From positions 8,293,836-8,357,835 of the forward strand of contig CM041198.1 of NCBI GenBank assembly GCA_023078555.1: DNA of 64,000 nucleotides, read 5' to 3'. Every line of letters begins with the position of its first letter. Position 1 is the first letter of the stretch. Under the pieces are notes generated by a model. The model ran no database searches. It was not told the origin of the DNA and saw only the letters and a program-made list of their open reading frames with translations. This DNA comes from Ulva prolifera. Lineage: Eukaryota > Chlorophyta > Ulvophyceae > Ulvales > Ulvaceae. A program made the translations under genes and the position numbers. This document shows, piece by piece, positions 37,301 to 47,450 of the stretch.

Positions 37301-37500
37301 CATAGTCACTTTGTCTTTCACTCCTGACTCTTCGTCCATTGTATTCGTGACGCTACTGTGGCGCTCTGCTCCTGTGCGCCGCAGGCCTGCGAACACGATT
37401 CGCAGTAGATATTGGCATCCGATTAATTAGATTTGTTTTATGGTCCATTTGTCTGTGTTTAGAGCTGCGCTGTGGAAGTTTCGAGTGCTGTAACGACTAC

Positions 37501-38976
37501 TAAGTTACACATATCTGGCCATTGTATGGCAAAGCAAACAAACAACATCAAGCCAACCCAGCGACCGGCTGCCACACCAGCAACCACAAGAAAGCAACAC
37601 AGCAAAAAAACCCCAGACAACAACCAACCACAAATGCATCAAACGCCCCACGGCCACAGCACTCAACCCACAAAGTCATCCACCGGCACATCAAAGCCAT
37701 GGGTGAAATGCTTGCCGCACGATCGGGCGACGGCCGTCAGTGTGCGCGCATACATTGTCGCATTGCCCTTCTGCAACACACACGAAAGCAACCTGTACGC
37801 ATTCATCACAAACACCGACTTGGAGACCCGGCCTGATGCCGCAGCAATCTCACCCAACTCCCTGATGTACTCCTCAGCCCGCGGCCCGAACTTCCCATAG
37901 GACTCAACGGCAAACGGAACAAACTCATACTGCGGCTTATCAGCAAACTTCTCCCAATCAGCCCGCTTGAGCTTCTCCGCGACCTTCGCCGCTGAGGCAT
38001 CCTCCCGGTGCGACCCCCTACTCAAAGCTTTCTTCCCGAGCGGGTGCGTCACCGTCACGTCCACCATGACATGACGCCCCCCCGGCAAGATCGCGAGGAT
38101 GTCCGCTCGGTGCTCCCCCACGGCCCCTGCTCCGTGCTCCCCATGCACGCCGGCATACGGCGGCTCTATGCTCGTCGTCACTGAAGCACAAGAATGAAGA
38201 TGGCGCATTGCAAGAGCAAAATCATCATGGCGCGACGAAATATCCTTGTTGTTTCGGGTACACAGCATAGCATGGTCTCCGCGGCCGACGCTCTCGCCAG
38301 AGCAATCGCATGGCGGCATCTCCACGGGGCCACTGACTCGCTCACCGAGGCGGTGGCGAAGGATGGTGGTGAGGGAGTGGTTACCGATGGTGGTGTACAG
38401 CCGCCGCCGGCCAGGGAGGGCGGACAAGAAGGCGCTGCCAGGGGCACCGCGGGCACTGCGCACTCGAGCAGCTTCGAGCCTGCCTGCCTCTGTGCTCAAG
38501 TCCATGCCATCCAGGAACGCCTTGCCGGCCTTGTCAGTCATGGACCTAGACACTGCATGCTGATCTTGATTTTGGTTGATGTCCGGGTTGTGTGTTGGGA
38601 GGCGTTCTAGTTCCCCAAGTTCTGGTGGTTGCTCGTTTGGCGGCCGCTCGCTTGTCTTATTGGCTTGTTGTGTGTGTTAGCTTGGTGTATTGATTTGCTT
38701 TGCCATACAATGGCCCGGTATGTGTAACTTGAATGAGACACTGCATGCTGCAAAAAAGGGAGAACATGACGCACTCCTTTGCTGGAAAAGTCCGCCGGTG
38801 AGCCACCGTCGATCTTGTCGGAGACCTTCGTGACCCACTCCTCGACGTCGGGCAAAACGCCGCGGATGCAGTCCCAGGCGCGCTGCATCGCCGGCGCGGC
38901 AGGCCCGTCGAGCCGCTGGAACACGGCAGGGCCGTCAGCAACGACCCGTTGAGCCACCGCGACGCCGGTGAGCAAC
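37501..38976 (-). mobile_element. LINE-2 3' half inserted (reversed) in the 5' UTR of copy D
   Basis: Minus-strand, 5'-truncated LINE-2 with 11-bp TSD gctgtaacgac (37487-37497 and 38977-38987). It holds the thumb region, CCHC knuckle (CDCSGESVGRGDHAMLC) and endonuclease (RADILAILPGGRHVMVDVTV), ending VDDFVG with stop near 37663, and the 3' UTR ending aactta at 37501. The reading frame is open on each side of a nested LINE-1 fragment at 38561-38732, so it was little decayed before that insertion. Confidence 0.9.
38561..38732 (+). mobile_element. LINE-1 3' UTR fragment inside the reversed LINE-2
   Basis: Last about 172 bases of LINE-1, ending aacttga. The 15-bp TSD agacactgcatgctg lies at 38548-38562 and 38736-38750, with the tail atg between the 3' end and the TSD. 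It carries the ttggtgtattg sub-lineage variant. This shows LINE-1 activity after LINE-2 insertion. Confidence 0.92.
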
Positions 38977-41390
38977 GCTGTAACGACAGCGGTCGTACAG
39001 CCCAGCGCCTAGGAGCACGAGCGTTCTCGTGAACTCAATGCCAATATGCTTTATCTATTTCGTTAAATAGACTGCTGCGTTTAGTTTAGGTCCTCGCGTT
39101 CCGGACGGTGCCTTGTTGCCGTGGCTGTAAGTTGCAGTCCCGGTGGCTCTGTCTGTGAAGCGACTAGAAGCGGAGCTAAAAGAACCCGCCCGCGAAGCAC
39201 AAAAAGAAAACAAAGTGCCAGGATTATATTTTATGACGACGCTCGGTTAGAGCATGTCCTCGACGTCGAAGAGAAGGCGTTCTGGGACGCCTGAAGGTGT
39301 CGCAGCTCCAGCACGCTCGCCCATCAAGCTCCAGCTGGCTGTGCTACATCCAGAAGCAATAGATGAAGCAGCAGCTGCTAGATCTGATTGCGAGTGCTGC
39401 TTGCAAGGCAGCCCCGTAGAGGTCGAAGCTGAGGACAGCAAAGCAGATGAGACTCCACATGAACCGCCAGCAGCCGCTAGCAGGCTCCAGAACCTCGGCT
39501 CGCAACCAAGTTGCGAGTTGCATCTGTGCCAGCTAGCGCTCCGCGGTCACGGCGGGCGAAGCTGAGAGAGGATCCCGGTCCACCCTCGGGCCAGCCTTCC
39601 CGGAGCAGCTCTGAGGAACCTCCCTGCACTGAAGAAGCAGCCAAGGCTGCTCCAGCTGCTGAAGGTCCGTCAAGCACATCAGCCACGCCAGCCCCAGCGC
39701 CCACCCCTGCAGCAGCCACCGGAGCAGCGACGCCTACAGACGCACCACCAGCGCATCGACCATCCTCCGACCGCCCGATCCCCACCAATGATGAACCCAC
39801 CGACCGTGGAGCCACAGCCAGCGCAGGCGCCGCGCACCCCGTGGTGCAGCCTCAGCCGGACCTTCCCCCGCCGCCACCCCCGCCGCCAGCCCAGCCCGCC
39901 CCTGCCGACCCGCCTGCAGCCACTGCTGAACAGTCAGCACCTGGCGCGGGTGCCGGCACGCGCGAGCAGCCCGCCCGGCCCGCAGCCGCCACCCCAGGCG
40001 CCGGTACGAGCCGCGGTGGCGCCGGCCGAGCGGCAAAGGGGCGTGGAGGCGGCCGGAAGCAAGCGCCGAGGAAGCACAAAGGGCTGCGCGCCGCCCAAGC
40101 CTGTCCACGCACAGGCCAACAACACGGCGGCGGCACCACCCGCAAGTTCATCAGACGGGCAGTGTCAGAACAGCTCACCCGCAACTTTAGCCTCTGCTCT
40201 GCACAAGCCCTCGAGGCCATCTCGTCGGCAGCGGCAGAGGCAGGTGGCCGAAGTGCGCTGAACCAGGTGCTAGCCCCCATCGCCGCACTCCTCCGTCTCC
40301 CTTCGCTTGTCCTTGCTGAGCCACGTGGCGGCAGCGACACCGACAAGCGTGACAAGCGCATGCTGGCCATTATGGCCAAGTACCGGCGTGGGGAGCTGGA
40401 GGACGAGGAGGGCGGCTTTGTGCCTTCGGTGACCCATCGGCGAAAGGAGATGACCGAGGAGGCGCGTCTAGCAGAGCGCGTGGAGTCCGGAGTGAAAGGC
40501 GGGAGCATTCACATCCCCGCCCGCCGTCTGAAGAATGAGTAGCCGGCTGATACGACGTCCGCTGCCGTCATGGAGAAGCTGCGTGCGCTGCACCCGGCGG
40601 CGGCGCCACCGCCGCCTCTCGAGTGCGACGTGCCTGCTCTTCAGATTGACAGCATCCTGCTCCGCAGGGTGCTTGACCGCATCAAGAACCACAAAAAAGG
40701 CCGCGCCGGGGGACCCTCGGGTTGGACCTTCGAGATGATCCTTGCGGTCACCGGGGGTACCGCCCGGGGGTTCCGAGCGGCCCTCGATTTTGTGAACTTG
40801 ATGTTGTCCGGCATGCTGCCCCGCAAGTGCGGCCTCCTCGACTCGAAGCTCCTCGCTCTCCAGAAGGATGCAGGGGGTGTCCGGCCCATCGCCATCGGCG
40901 AGGTCTTGTACCGCCTTGCAGCGATGTGCGCGATCGAGGCTGTCGGCAAAGCCGCGGGGCGGGACCTCGCGCCCCTGCAAGTGGGCGTCGGCACGGCTGG
41001 CGGGACGGAAGCGGTAGCGCACAGCGTCGCGGCGGCGCTGGAGAAGGACCCCCACGCCATCGCGCTGATGGTGGACATGCGGAATGCTTTCAACGAGATC
41101 CACCGCAACGCCGTCGCGCGCGGGGTTTTGAAAGCGCTGCCGGAGCTGCTCCCGTTCTTCCATTACGGGTACGGTGCTGCCACCCAACTCCATGTGGTGG
41201 GTGCCGCTAGCGGCACTGTGATTGAGTCGCAGCGTGGGGTGCGGCAGGGCGACCCGCTGGGGCCGCTGCTGTTTGCATTGGGCTTCCAGGAAGTCTTGAC
41301 GGCACTAGCGGCAGCAGTCCCGGAGGCGCCCAGCATGTCGTACCTCGATGACTTCTCTGCCGTGGGCCGCGGGCATGCGTTGCGCAAGGT

Positions 41391-41433
41391 CCTAGGCCGC
41401 CTCTGCGGGGATGGTCCGCAGAGGCGGCCTAGG
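41391..41433. repeat. Perfect 18-bp palindrome at a LINE 5' junction
   Basis: Arms cctaggccgcctctgcgg (41391-41408) and its exact reverse complement (41416-41433) around a 7-base loop. The left arm is native LINE D coding sequence. The right arm is filler between the left TSD (41405-41418) and the start of the inserted LINE-2 3' end at 41434. Confidence 0.92.
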
Positions 41434-41553
41434 GTTTGTCTGGGGTTTTTGCTGTGCTGCTTTCTTGTGGTTGCTGGTGTGGCAGCCGGTCGCTGTTTTG
41501 GCTTGGTGTTGTTTGTTTGCTTTGCCATACAATGGCCAGATATGTGTAACTTA
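41434..41553 (+). mobile_element. LINE-2 3' UTR fragment in the RT of copy D
   Basis: About 120 bases of the LINE-2 3' UTR, ending aactta. The 14-bp TSD gcggggatggtccg is at 41405-41418 and 41562-41575. The 5' side carries a 15-base filler that is an inverted copy of the adjacent target (see the palindrome entry). Confidence 0.9.
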
Positions 41554-41707
41554 TTAGCCACGCGGGGATGGTCCGGGCAGCGCGCGCTCGGTCGGCCTCA
41601 CCATCGTGCCGGGTAAGAGTGGCGTGTTTGCGCCCTGTGCCGAGGCGCACGAAGAGTGTCGTGCCATCCAGCAGTCCACCGGCGTGCCCCACAGAGAGGA
41701 GCATTTA

Positions 41708-41952
41708 GCATTTCACCCAAGGCCTTGATGTGCCGGTGGATGCCTTTCTGGGTTGAGAGCTCTGTTCCTGGAGCGTTTGATGATCTTGATTTTGGTTGAT
41801 GTCCGGGTTGTGTGTTGGGATGCGTTCTAGTTCCCCAAGTTCTGGTGGTTGCTCGTTTGGCGGCCGCTCGCTTGTCTTCCTGGCTTGTTGTGTGTGTTAG
41901 CTTGATGTATTGATTTGCTTTGCCATACAATGGCCCGGTATGTGTAACTTGA
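41708..41952 (+). mobile_element. LINE-1 3' fragment in copy D
   Basis: Begins at gcatttcaccc in the last codons of the ORF (FTQGLDVPVDAFLG) and includes the full 3' UTR to aacttga. The TSD cacagagagga is at 41690-41700 and 41957-41967. Seven extra bases (gcattta) at the 5' junction nearly repeat the start of the fragment, suggesting slippage. Confidence 0.9.
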
Positions 41953-42182
41953 AAATCACAGAGAGGACGGCATCACAGTGGTCGGCACCCACGTCGGCAC
42001 CGATGCCTTCGTCCGCGCGCGGCTGAAAGCCGCTGCCGCGAAGGCAATTGGGGAGATCGACCTGCTCATGCGCTTGCCGGTCACCAAGCAGGTGCAGCTG
42101 CTGCTGCTCCGGCAGTCATTTGCTGTCCGCTTGGTGCACCACCAGCGCACGACCAGGTGGGAGCTCCTGGCCGAGTCGACAC

Positions 42183-42507
42183 TGTCATGATGAGTCATCA
42201 AGCACTCAAGTATATATATATGACCAGATCCTCGAAGGAAGTAGTACACCTTCGGGTGGGCGCTTTTACTGACATGGTATCGGTGAGAGTGGTCATAGAG
42301 AGGATCTTAACCTCCATAGACGCAGGTTCGAATCCGGGTAGCTGCATCCGGATCCGCGTCCGCCTCCAAGTTTGTCTCCTCGGATCCTAGTCAGCGGTCC
42401 TTGAGTGAGGGGAGGTGTCATGATGAGTCATCAAGCACTCAAGTATATATATATGACCAGATCCTCGAAGGAAGTAGTACACCTTCGGGTGGGCGCTTTT
42501 CCTGACA
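42183..42507 (+). mobile_element. TRIM: 325-bp non-coding miniature LTR retrotransposon
   Basis: Two 92-bp LTRs (42183-42274 and 42416-42507), TGTCA...TGACA, differ at one base, so insertion is recent. Each contains a tatatatata box. A primer-binding site tggtatcggtgag directly follows the 5' LTR, and a purine tract gtgaggggagg directly precedes the 3' LTR. The 5-bp TSD gacac is at 42178-42182 and 42508-42512. The 141-bp interior has no ORF but holds a tRNA-like stretch with a perfect B-box-like ggttcgaatcc. It looks whole for its class and must use enzymes from another LTR element. The copia element at 51800 has the same LTR tips and primer site. Confidence 0.88.
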
Positions 42508-42928
42508 GACACGCGCCCTCGAAGGCGCTGTCGTCGCCGCGGTGGCGAGCATTGCGCAGGTGCCGGTCACGCAGGATCCGTCTGGCGTGCTCGTTCAGAT
42601 GAGCTCGGCAGTGCAGCAGATGTTGTTGCCGATTCGCCACGGCGGCCTTGGGCTGCGTATGACCCACCCAGTTGAGGCGAAAGCAGCGTTGCTCACCGGC
42701 GTCGCGGTGGCTCAACGGGTCGTTGCTGACGGCCCTGCCGTGTTCCAGCGGCTCGACGGGCCTGCCGCGCCGGCGATGCAGCGCGACTGGGACTGCATCC
42801 GCGGCGTCTTGCCCGACGTCGAGGAGTGGGTCACGAAGGTCTCCGACAAGATCGACGGTGGCTCACCGGCGGACTTCTCCAGCAAAGGAGTGCGTCATGT
42901 TCTCCCCTTTTTGCAGCATGCAGTGTCC

Positions 42929-44397
42929 GCGCGCGGCTGAAAGCCGCTGCCGCGAAGGCAATCGGGGAGATCGATCTGCTCATGCGCTTGCCGGTCACCA
43001 AGCAGGTGCAGCTGCTGCTGCTCCGGCAGTCATTTGCCGTCCGCTTGGTGCACCACCAGCGCACGACCAGGTGGGAGCTCCTGGCCGAGTCGACACGCGC
43101 CCTCGAAGGCGCTGTCGTCGCCGCGGTGGCGAGCATTGCGCAGGTGCCGGTCACGCAGGATCCGTCTGGCGTGCTCGTGCAGATGAGCTCGGCAGTGCAG
43201 CAGATGTTGTTGCCGATTCGCCACGGCGGCCTTGGGTTGCGCATGACCCACCCGGTTGAGGCGAAAGCTGCGTTGCTCACCGGCGTTGCGGTGGCTCACC
43301 GGGTCGTCGCTGACGGCCCCGCCGCGTTCCAGCGGCTCGACGGGCCGGCCGCGCCGGTCCTCCAGCACGACTGGGACTGCGTCCGCGGCATCTTGCCCGA
43401 CATCGAGGAGTGGGTCACGAAGATCTCCGGGAAGATCGACGGTGGCTCACCGGCGGACCTCTCCAGCAAAGGCGTGCGTCTTGTTCTCCCCTCCTTGCAG
43501 CATACTGTGTCTAGGTCCATGGGTGACAAGGCAGGCAAGGCGTTCTTGGACGGGATGGACTTGAGCACGGAGGCAGGCAGGCTCGGTGCTGCTCGTGTGC
43601 GCAGTGCCCGCGGCGCCCCCGGTAGCGCCTTCTTGTCCGCCCTCCCCGGCCGGCGGCGGCTGGACACCACCATCGGTAACCACTCCCTTACCACCATCCT
43701 TCGCCACCGCCTCGGTGAGCGAGTCTGCGGCCCTGTGGAGATGCCGCCGTGCGATTGCTCCGGCGAGAGCATCGGACGCGGCGACCATGCTATGCTGTGC
43801 ACCCGAAATAACAAGTGTCTTTCGTCGCGCCATGATAAATTTGCTTATGCAATGCGCCGTGTTCACACTTGTGCTGGGGTGTCCACGAGCATGGAGCCGC
43901 CGTACGCCGGCGTGCATGGGGATGCCGGAGCAGGGAACGTGGGGCGGCACAGGGCTGACATCCTCGCCATCCTGCCAGGTGGGCGTCATGTCATGGTGGA
44001 CGTGACGGTGACGCATCCGCTTGGGAAGGATGCTTTGCGTAAGGGGTCGCATAGGGAGGATGCCTCGGCGGCGAAGGTCGCGGAGAAGCTCAAGCGGGAT
44101 GATTGGGAGAAGTTTGCCGATAAGCCGCAATATGAGTTTGTTCCGTTTGCTGTTGAGTCCTATGGGAAGCTCGCCCCGCGGGCGGAGGAGTACATCCGGG
44201 AGTTGGGTGAGATTGCTGCGGCATCAGGCCGCGTCTCCAAGTCGGTGTTTGTGATGAATGCGTACAAGTTGCTTTCGTGTGTGCTGCAGAAGGGCAATGC
44301 GGAAATGTACGCGCACACGCTGACGGCCGTCGCCCGGTCGTGCGGCAAGCATTTCACCCAAGGCCTTGATGTGCCGGTGGATGCCTTTCTGGGTTGA
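42929..44397 (+). pseudogene. LINE-1 copy E ORF fragment: thumb, CCHC knuckle and endonuclease
   Basis: Open throughout, from VRARLKAAAAK to VDAFLG with stop ending at 44397. It has the CCHC knuckle and the R2-like endonuclease motif (RADILAILPGG, MVDVTVTHPLG). The N-terminal region and the RT catalytic box are missing, so it cannot act alone. No stop has accumulated, so it is young. Confidence 0.85.
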
Positions 44398-44476
44398 GAG
44401 CTCTGTCCCTAGAGCGTTTGATGATCTTGATTTTGGTTGATGTCCGGGTTGTGTGTTGGGTTGCGTTCTCTGTCAT

Positions 44477-44678
44477 TCAAGTTACACATACCGGGCCATT
44501 GTATGGCAAAGCAAATCAATACATCAAGCTAACACACACAACAAGCCAGTAAGACAAGCGAGCGGCCGCCAAACGAGCAACCACCAGAACTTGGGGAACT
44601 AGAACGCATCCCAACACACAACCCGGACATCAACCAAAATCAAGATCATCAAACGCTCTAGGAACAGAGCTCTCAACC
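44477..44678 (-). mobile_element. LINE-1 3' UTR fragment in copy E, carrying a 7-base transduced tag
   Basis: Reversed fragment truncated at the ORF stop codon. The 11-bp TSD ggttgcgttct is at 44459-44469 and 44679-44689. Between the left TSD and the LINE 3' end lie seven bases (ctgtcat) found at the same place beside LINE copy H at 61847, where they belong to the copia host. The two 3' UTRs appear identical over about 200 bases. Confidence 0.9.
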
Positions 44679-45536
44679 GGTTGCGTTCTAGTTCCCCAAG
44701 TTCTGGTGGTTGCTCGTTTGGCGGCCGCTCGCTTGTCTTACTGGCTTGTTGTGTGTGTTAGCTTGATGTATTGATTTGCTTTGCCATACAATGGCCCGGT
44801 ATGTGTAACTTGAGTGATTTTTCAAAGGCCCAACCAGCAGCTCTGTACGCTGATCCCTGAGGATGATTTTGTTGTTTTGGCCAGAGTAGGACAAACCTGC
44901 TTCGTCTGCACGGCTGAGAGAGATGAGGTTGTGCTGTAGAGTGGGGACGAGCAAGACGCCTTTGAGAGTGACCTGGTTACCATGATGGTTGGTGAGCTGC
45001 ACAGTGCCAACTGCGGTGACTTCGGCTGTCTGTTTGTTGGCAACTGTGCACTTGGAGCTGAAGGACTTGGCATCATGGAGAACGGCGGGGTCATTCACCA
45101 TGTGGTCAGTCGAAGCTGAGTCGAATAACCACTTGGACCTGTCAATTTCAACCTTGTTTGCAGCGGTGCAGACAAATGCACTGGTGTGGTTGGCATAGGA
45201 GCCACGGCCACGACCTCTACCTCGGCCTCTGCCTCGGCCACGGCCTCTGCCACGGCCTCTGCCTTGCTTGTACCCGGGATCACTCTGCGCTGCTTGCTGA
45301 TCATTCTTCAATTTGAAACATTGAAGGATATGATGACCCTTGTGGTGGCAGTAGTCACACTCTTGCTGAGAGTGGGTACTACCTATCTGGTAAGCCTCGG
45401 ACTGCGAGGTGCTACCGGTGGTGTGCAACTTCTGGTAAAACGTACCACGAAGATTCTCTGTCACATCCGCGAATGTGGGCAGCTCTGCTTGGGCTGCGAT
45501 TGCTTGCGCCCATGACGTACATGAGTTAATAAGTTC

Positions 45537-45604
45537 TTGTTGTGTGTGTTAGCTTGGTGTATTGATTTGCTTTGCCATACAATGGCCCGGTATGTGTAAC
45601 TTGA
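45537..45604 (+). mobile_element. LINE-1 3' terminal fragment (68 bp) in copia element 1
   Basis: Last 68 bases of LINE-1, ending aacttga, with the ttggtgtattg variant. The 15-bp TSD catgacgtacatgag is at 45511-45525 and 45610-45624. There are eleven extra bases at the 5' junction and a five-base tail atgta at the 3' junction. Confidence 0.9.
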
Positions 45605-46086
45605 ATGTACATGACGTACATGAGGATTCATCTAAAGCTGCAAGGAAGACTAGAACAAATTCTTCTTCTTTCAACATCTGTGCTGATGCTAGTTCAGCTC
45701 GGAGCTGCTCTGCTCTCGTTATGAACTGATCGAGTGACTCATCTGCAGACTTTCGGAAGCAAGCTTGGCTGCGAGATGAAGCCATCTTCCGTGCTGCGCT
45801 CACGCCTGAGAACTGCTTCTTCAGGGCATCCCATATCTCTTTGGGAGTAGCTGACGTGCTGACAATATGTATCAGGTCGTCTCCGACGTTGCATGAGATT
45901 GCAAGCCGGGCAGCATTTTTGATCGACTCTGTGCCTTCGTCCTCTGTGACCACCTTCCAGCAACTGACGCTGCGCAGCAATAGCTCCATACGATGGAACC
46001 ATTGGACTGCGTTGGTGGGAGTTAGATCTAAGCCTAACTTCACATCTTTGAGATTCATCGCAGTGGATCCGTAAAAAGGCCCATAA

Positions 46087-46205
46087 CCTGTCGTGACAGA
46101 GGGAAGGTCAGTGAGACTCGATTTACAGAGACGGGAGCATGACATGAACGATGCAGAGATGTAGACATACCTGTCGTGACAGAGAGAAGGTCAGTGAGAC
46201 TCGAT
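46087..46205. repeat. 36-bp direct repeat upstream of copia element 1 gag
   Basis: cctgtcgtgacagag... occurs at 46087-46122 and 46170-46205 with one mismatch, 83 bp apart. Each copy contains the small palindrome ctgtcgtgacag. It may belong to the leader or LTR of the copia element. Confidence 0.6.
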
Positions 46206-47132
46206 AGAGCTCACTGCCCACAACTAGACTATATATGCAGAGTACGCCCTTCTGTCACGACCCTCATGATCACACAAGTGAGTCAACTACATGCATGTTC
46301 ACACTGGCCTAAACTAAACCTATTTCTCTCGACAGGGAGCGGAGCAGGGCAAACAAGAGTATGCTCTGCAAGCTCAGGGCAAGTCTGGAAGCTCAGGTAA
46401 GCAGATAAATGGAGACAGCACATTGACTTGAATGGTAGGGTACATCATAAGACCGGGGCATTGTGGTATTTACAGAGAAGAGTCTACTCATCTGGAATAC
46501 GGATGAGTGACCTTGTTGGAAATAAGGCTAGTTCTAGAGCTGGCTGGGGAACTCATCGCAGAGGTCGTGGAAGTACTCTGGCAACAACCGTCGACCTGAG
46601 TAGCGGTTTATCATTTCACTCATGGCCTCATCTAGGTCTAGGACTGCATCATGCAGCCTGCGAGTAAATCTTCTGACATGGCAGAGGTCAGTGAGGTACT
46701 GAGAGTGGTAGTCTCCAAGCGCTGGCATTGTAGTGGCATCTAGCATCAACTGGCGGACGTTCTGGAGAAAGCGTCGACGCTGGACGAGGGAATGGGATGT
46801 CGGATCTTGTGGGATCTCAGGGACTGGCAAGTTTCTTACTGCACACATAGGTGGGTTCAGGGATGATGGGATTGGGTCTGTCGGGTTTTATGGAAGTCTC
46901 ATGATGGAAAAACAGGTTGGTGCCCTGCGACATGCAACCTGGCGGATCAGATTTAGGCAGGGGTTGGCCTTGCTCCCGGGAGGCCCCTCCTCACATCACC
47001 TATGGCCTGGAAATCCCCGGCCTCATAGAGGCAGTCTGCTTACATCCAGGCGTCCCCTTCAGCATCACAGCGGGGGGGCAGCATTAGCGCACATGCGCTT
47101 TGCGGACTCAGTCCGCATCCTACCACAATAAC
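46206..47132. other. Unassigned stretch
   Basis: No recognised protein. A minus-strand frame of 104 codons (46848-46534, starting MCAVRNLPVPEIPQDP, with a charged helical-looking middle) might be an exon or an unknown element, but nothing supports expression. The stretch ends at the TSD of a LINE-2 fragment. Confidence 0.3.
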
Positions 47133-47144
47133 TGCAGTAGGTGA

Positions 47145-47276
47145 GTTGTGGTTGGTTGTTGTTTGGGGTTTTTGCTGTGATGCTTTCTTGTGGTTGCTAG
47201 TGTGGCAGCCGGTCGCTGGTTTGGCTTGATGTTGTTTGTTTGCTTTGCCATACAATGGCCAGATATGTGTAACTTA
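47145..47276 (+). mobile_element. LINE-2 3' UTR fragment
   Basis: About 130 bases ending aactta. The 12-bp TSD tgcagtaggtga is at 47133-47144 and 47285-47296. An eight-base tail (tcagacgg) sits between the 3' end and the TSD. Confidence 0.88.
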
Positions 47277-47450
47277 TCAGACGGTGCAGTAGGTGACCCT
47301 GGAAAGTGCTGCCTTATGGGATTCGCTCAACCGAGAACTACGTCTACGCGGTTTGCGTTTGGGATCGTCGATGTTGCTGCCACCCGCGGGCACCTTCCCC
47401 CCAGCGACGGGACGCCTGGTGGATTCAGCCTTGGCTGCTATATGGGACAG

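Larger units (their letters stand above)
37316..42928 (+). mobile_element. LINE-2 copy D, older subfamily, heavily interrupted
   Basis: The 5' UTR starts at 37316 (tttcactcc) and is split at 37497 by a reversed LINE-2. It resumes at 38977 after TSD gctgtaacgac, with ORF start ATG 39254. The body is further split by a LINE-2 3' end (41434), a LINE-1 3' end (41708) and a TRIM (42183). It stops at 42928 in the LQHAVS region, where it is joined to LINE-1 copy E by a non-homologous junction. The protein differs from LINE-1 at diagnostic sites (AQRVVADGPAVFQRL, VSDKIDGG, HAVS). Confidence 0.85.
39254..42928 (+). pseudogene. LINE-2 copy D ORF (RT, partial), broken
   Basis: It starts MSSTSKRRRSGTPEG at 39254. 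A short length change near 39490 (cagaacctcgg against cagaagcag in G) shifts the frame. A TAG at 40540-40542 follows RRLKNE, where G has Lys. RT motifs are present from MEKLRALHP (40570) to SMSYLDDFSAVG (about 41333-41366), after which the frame enters a nested LINE-2 3' end. Later pieces (41562-41700, 41957-42182, 42508-42928) carry the thumb region. The endonuclease half is missing. Confidence 0.85.
42929..44813 (+). mobile_element. LINE-1 copy E, 5'-truncated
   Basis: Begins abruptly in the thumb region (VRARLKAAAAKAIGE) just after LINE-2 copy D ends and runs to the 3' end aacttga at 44813. Its 3' UTR is split by a reversed LINE-1 fragment at 44477-44678. The 3' flank is copia sequence and the 5' flank is LINE D. 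No TSD links the two sides, so the 5' boundary is a rearrangement or recombination point, not a normal insertion junction. Confidence 0.85.
44814..46205 (-). mobile_element. Ty1/copia element 1, gag-protease part (fossil)
   Basis: Minus strand. A UBN2-type gag region is at about 46061-45605 (KDVKLGLDLTPTNAVQWF, ESLDQFITRAEQLRAELA). After a nested LINE-1 fragment comes a zinc knuckle CDYCHHKGHHILQC near 45355-45310, a (GR)n-rich stretch near 45270-45200, and the start of protease (WLFDSASTDHMV, about 45130-45095). Integrase, RT and the downstream LTR are missing: the element is cut at 44814 by LINE copy E. No LTR was recognised upstream of gag. It differs from the copia element at 51800. Its age is moderate and it is broken. 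Confidence 0.85.

Noticed and set aside
5408-37327. Hundreds of overlapping ORFs of 60-130 codons starting MSMRMCS or MNVSVMSERV along the satellite
   Set aside because: They start and stop at fixed points of each 121-bp monomer, and the frame rotates because 121 is not divisible by three. They are periodic artefacts, not a protein family.
42275-42345. A functional tRNA gene
   Set aside because: The B-box-like sequence and an anticodon-like stem are present, but acceptor and T stems do not pair properly and the A box overlaps the primer site. It is reported only as tRNA-like.
46534-46848. Minus-strand 104-codon ORF as a gene
   Set aside because: No family resemblance, no supporting splice or promoter signals, and it lies among element remains.
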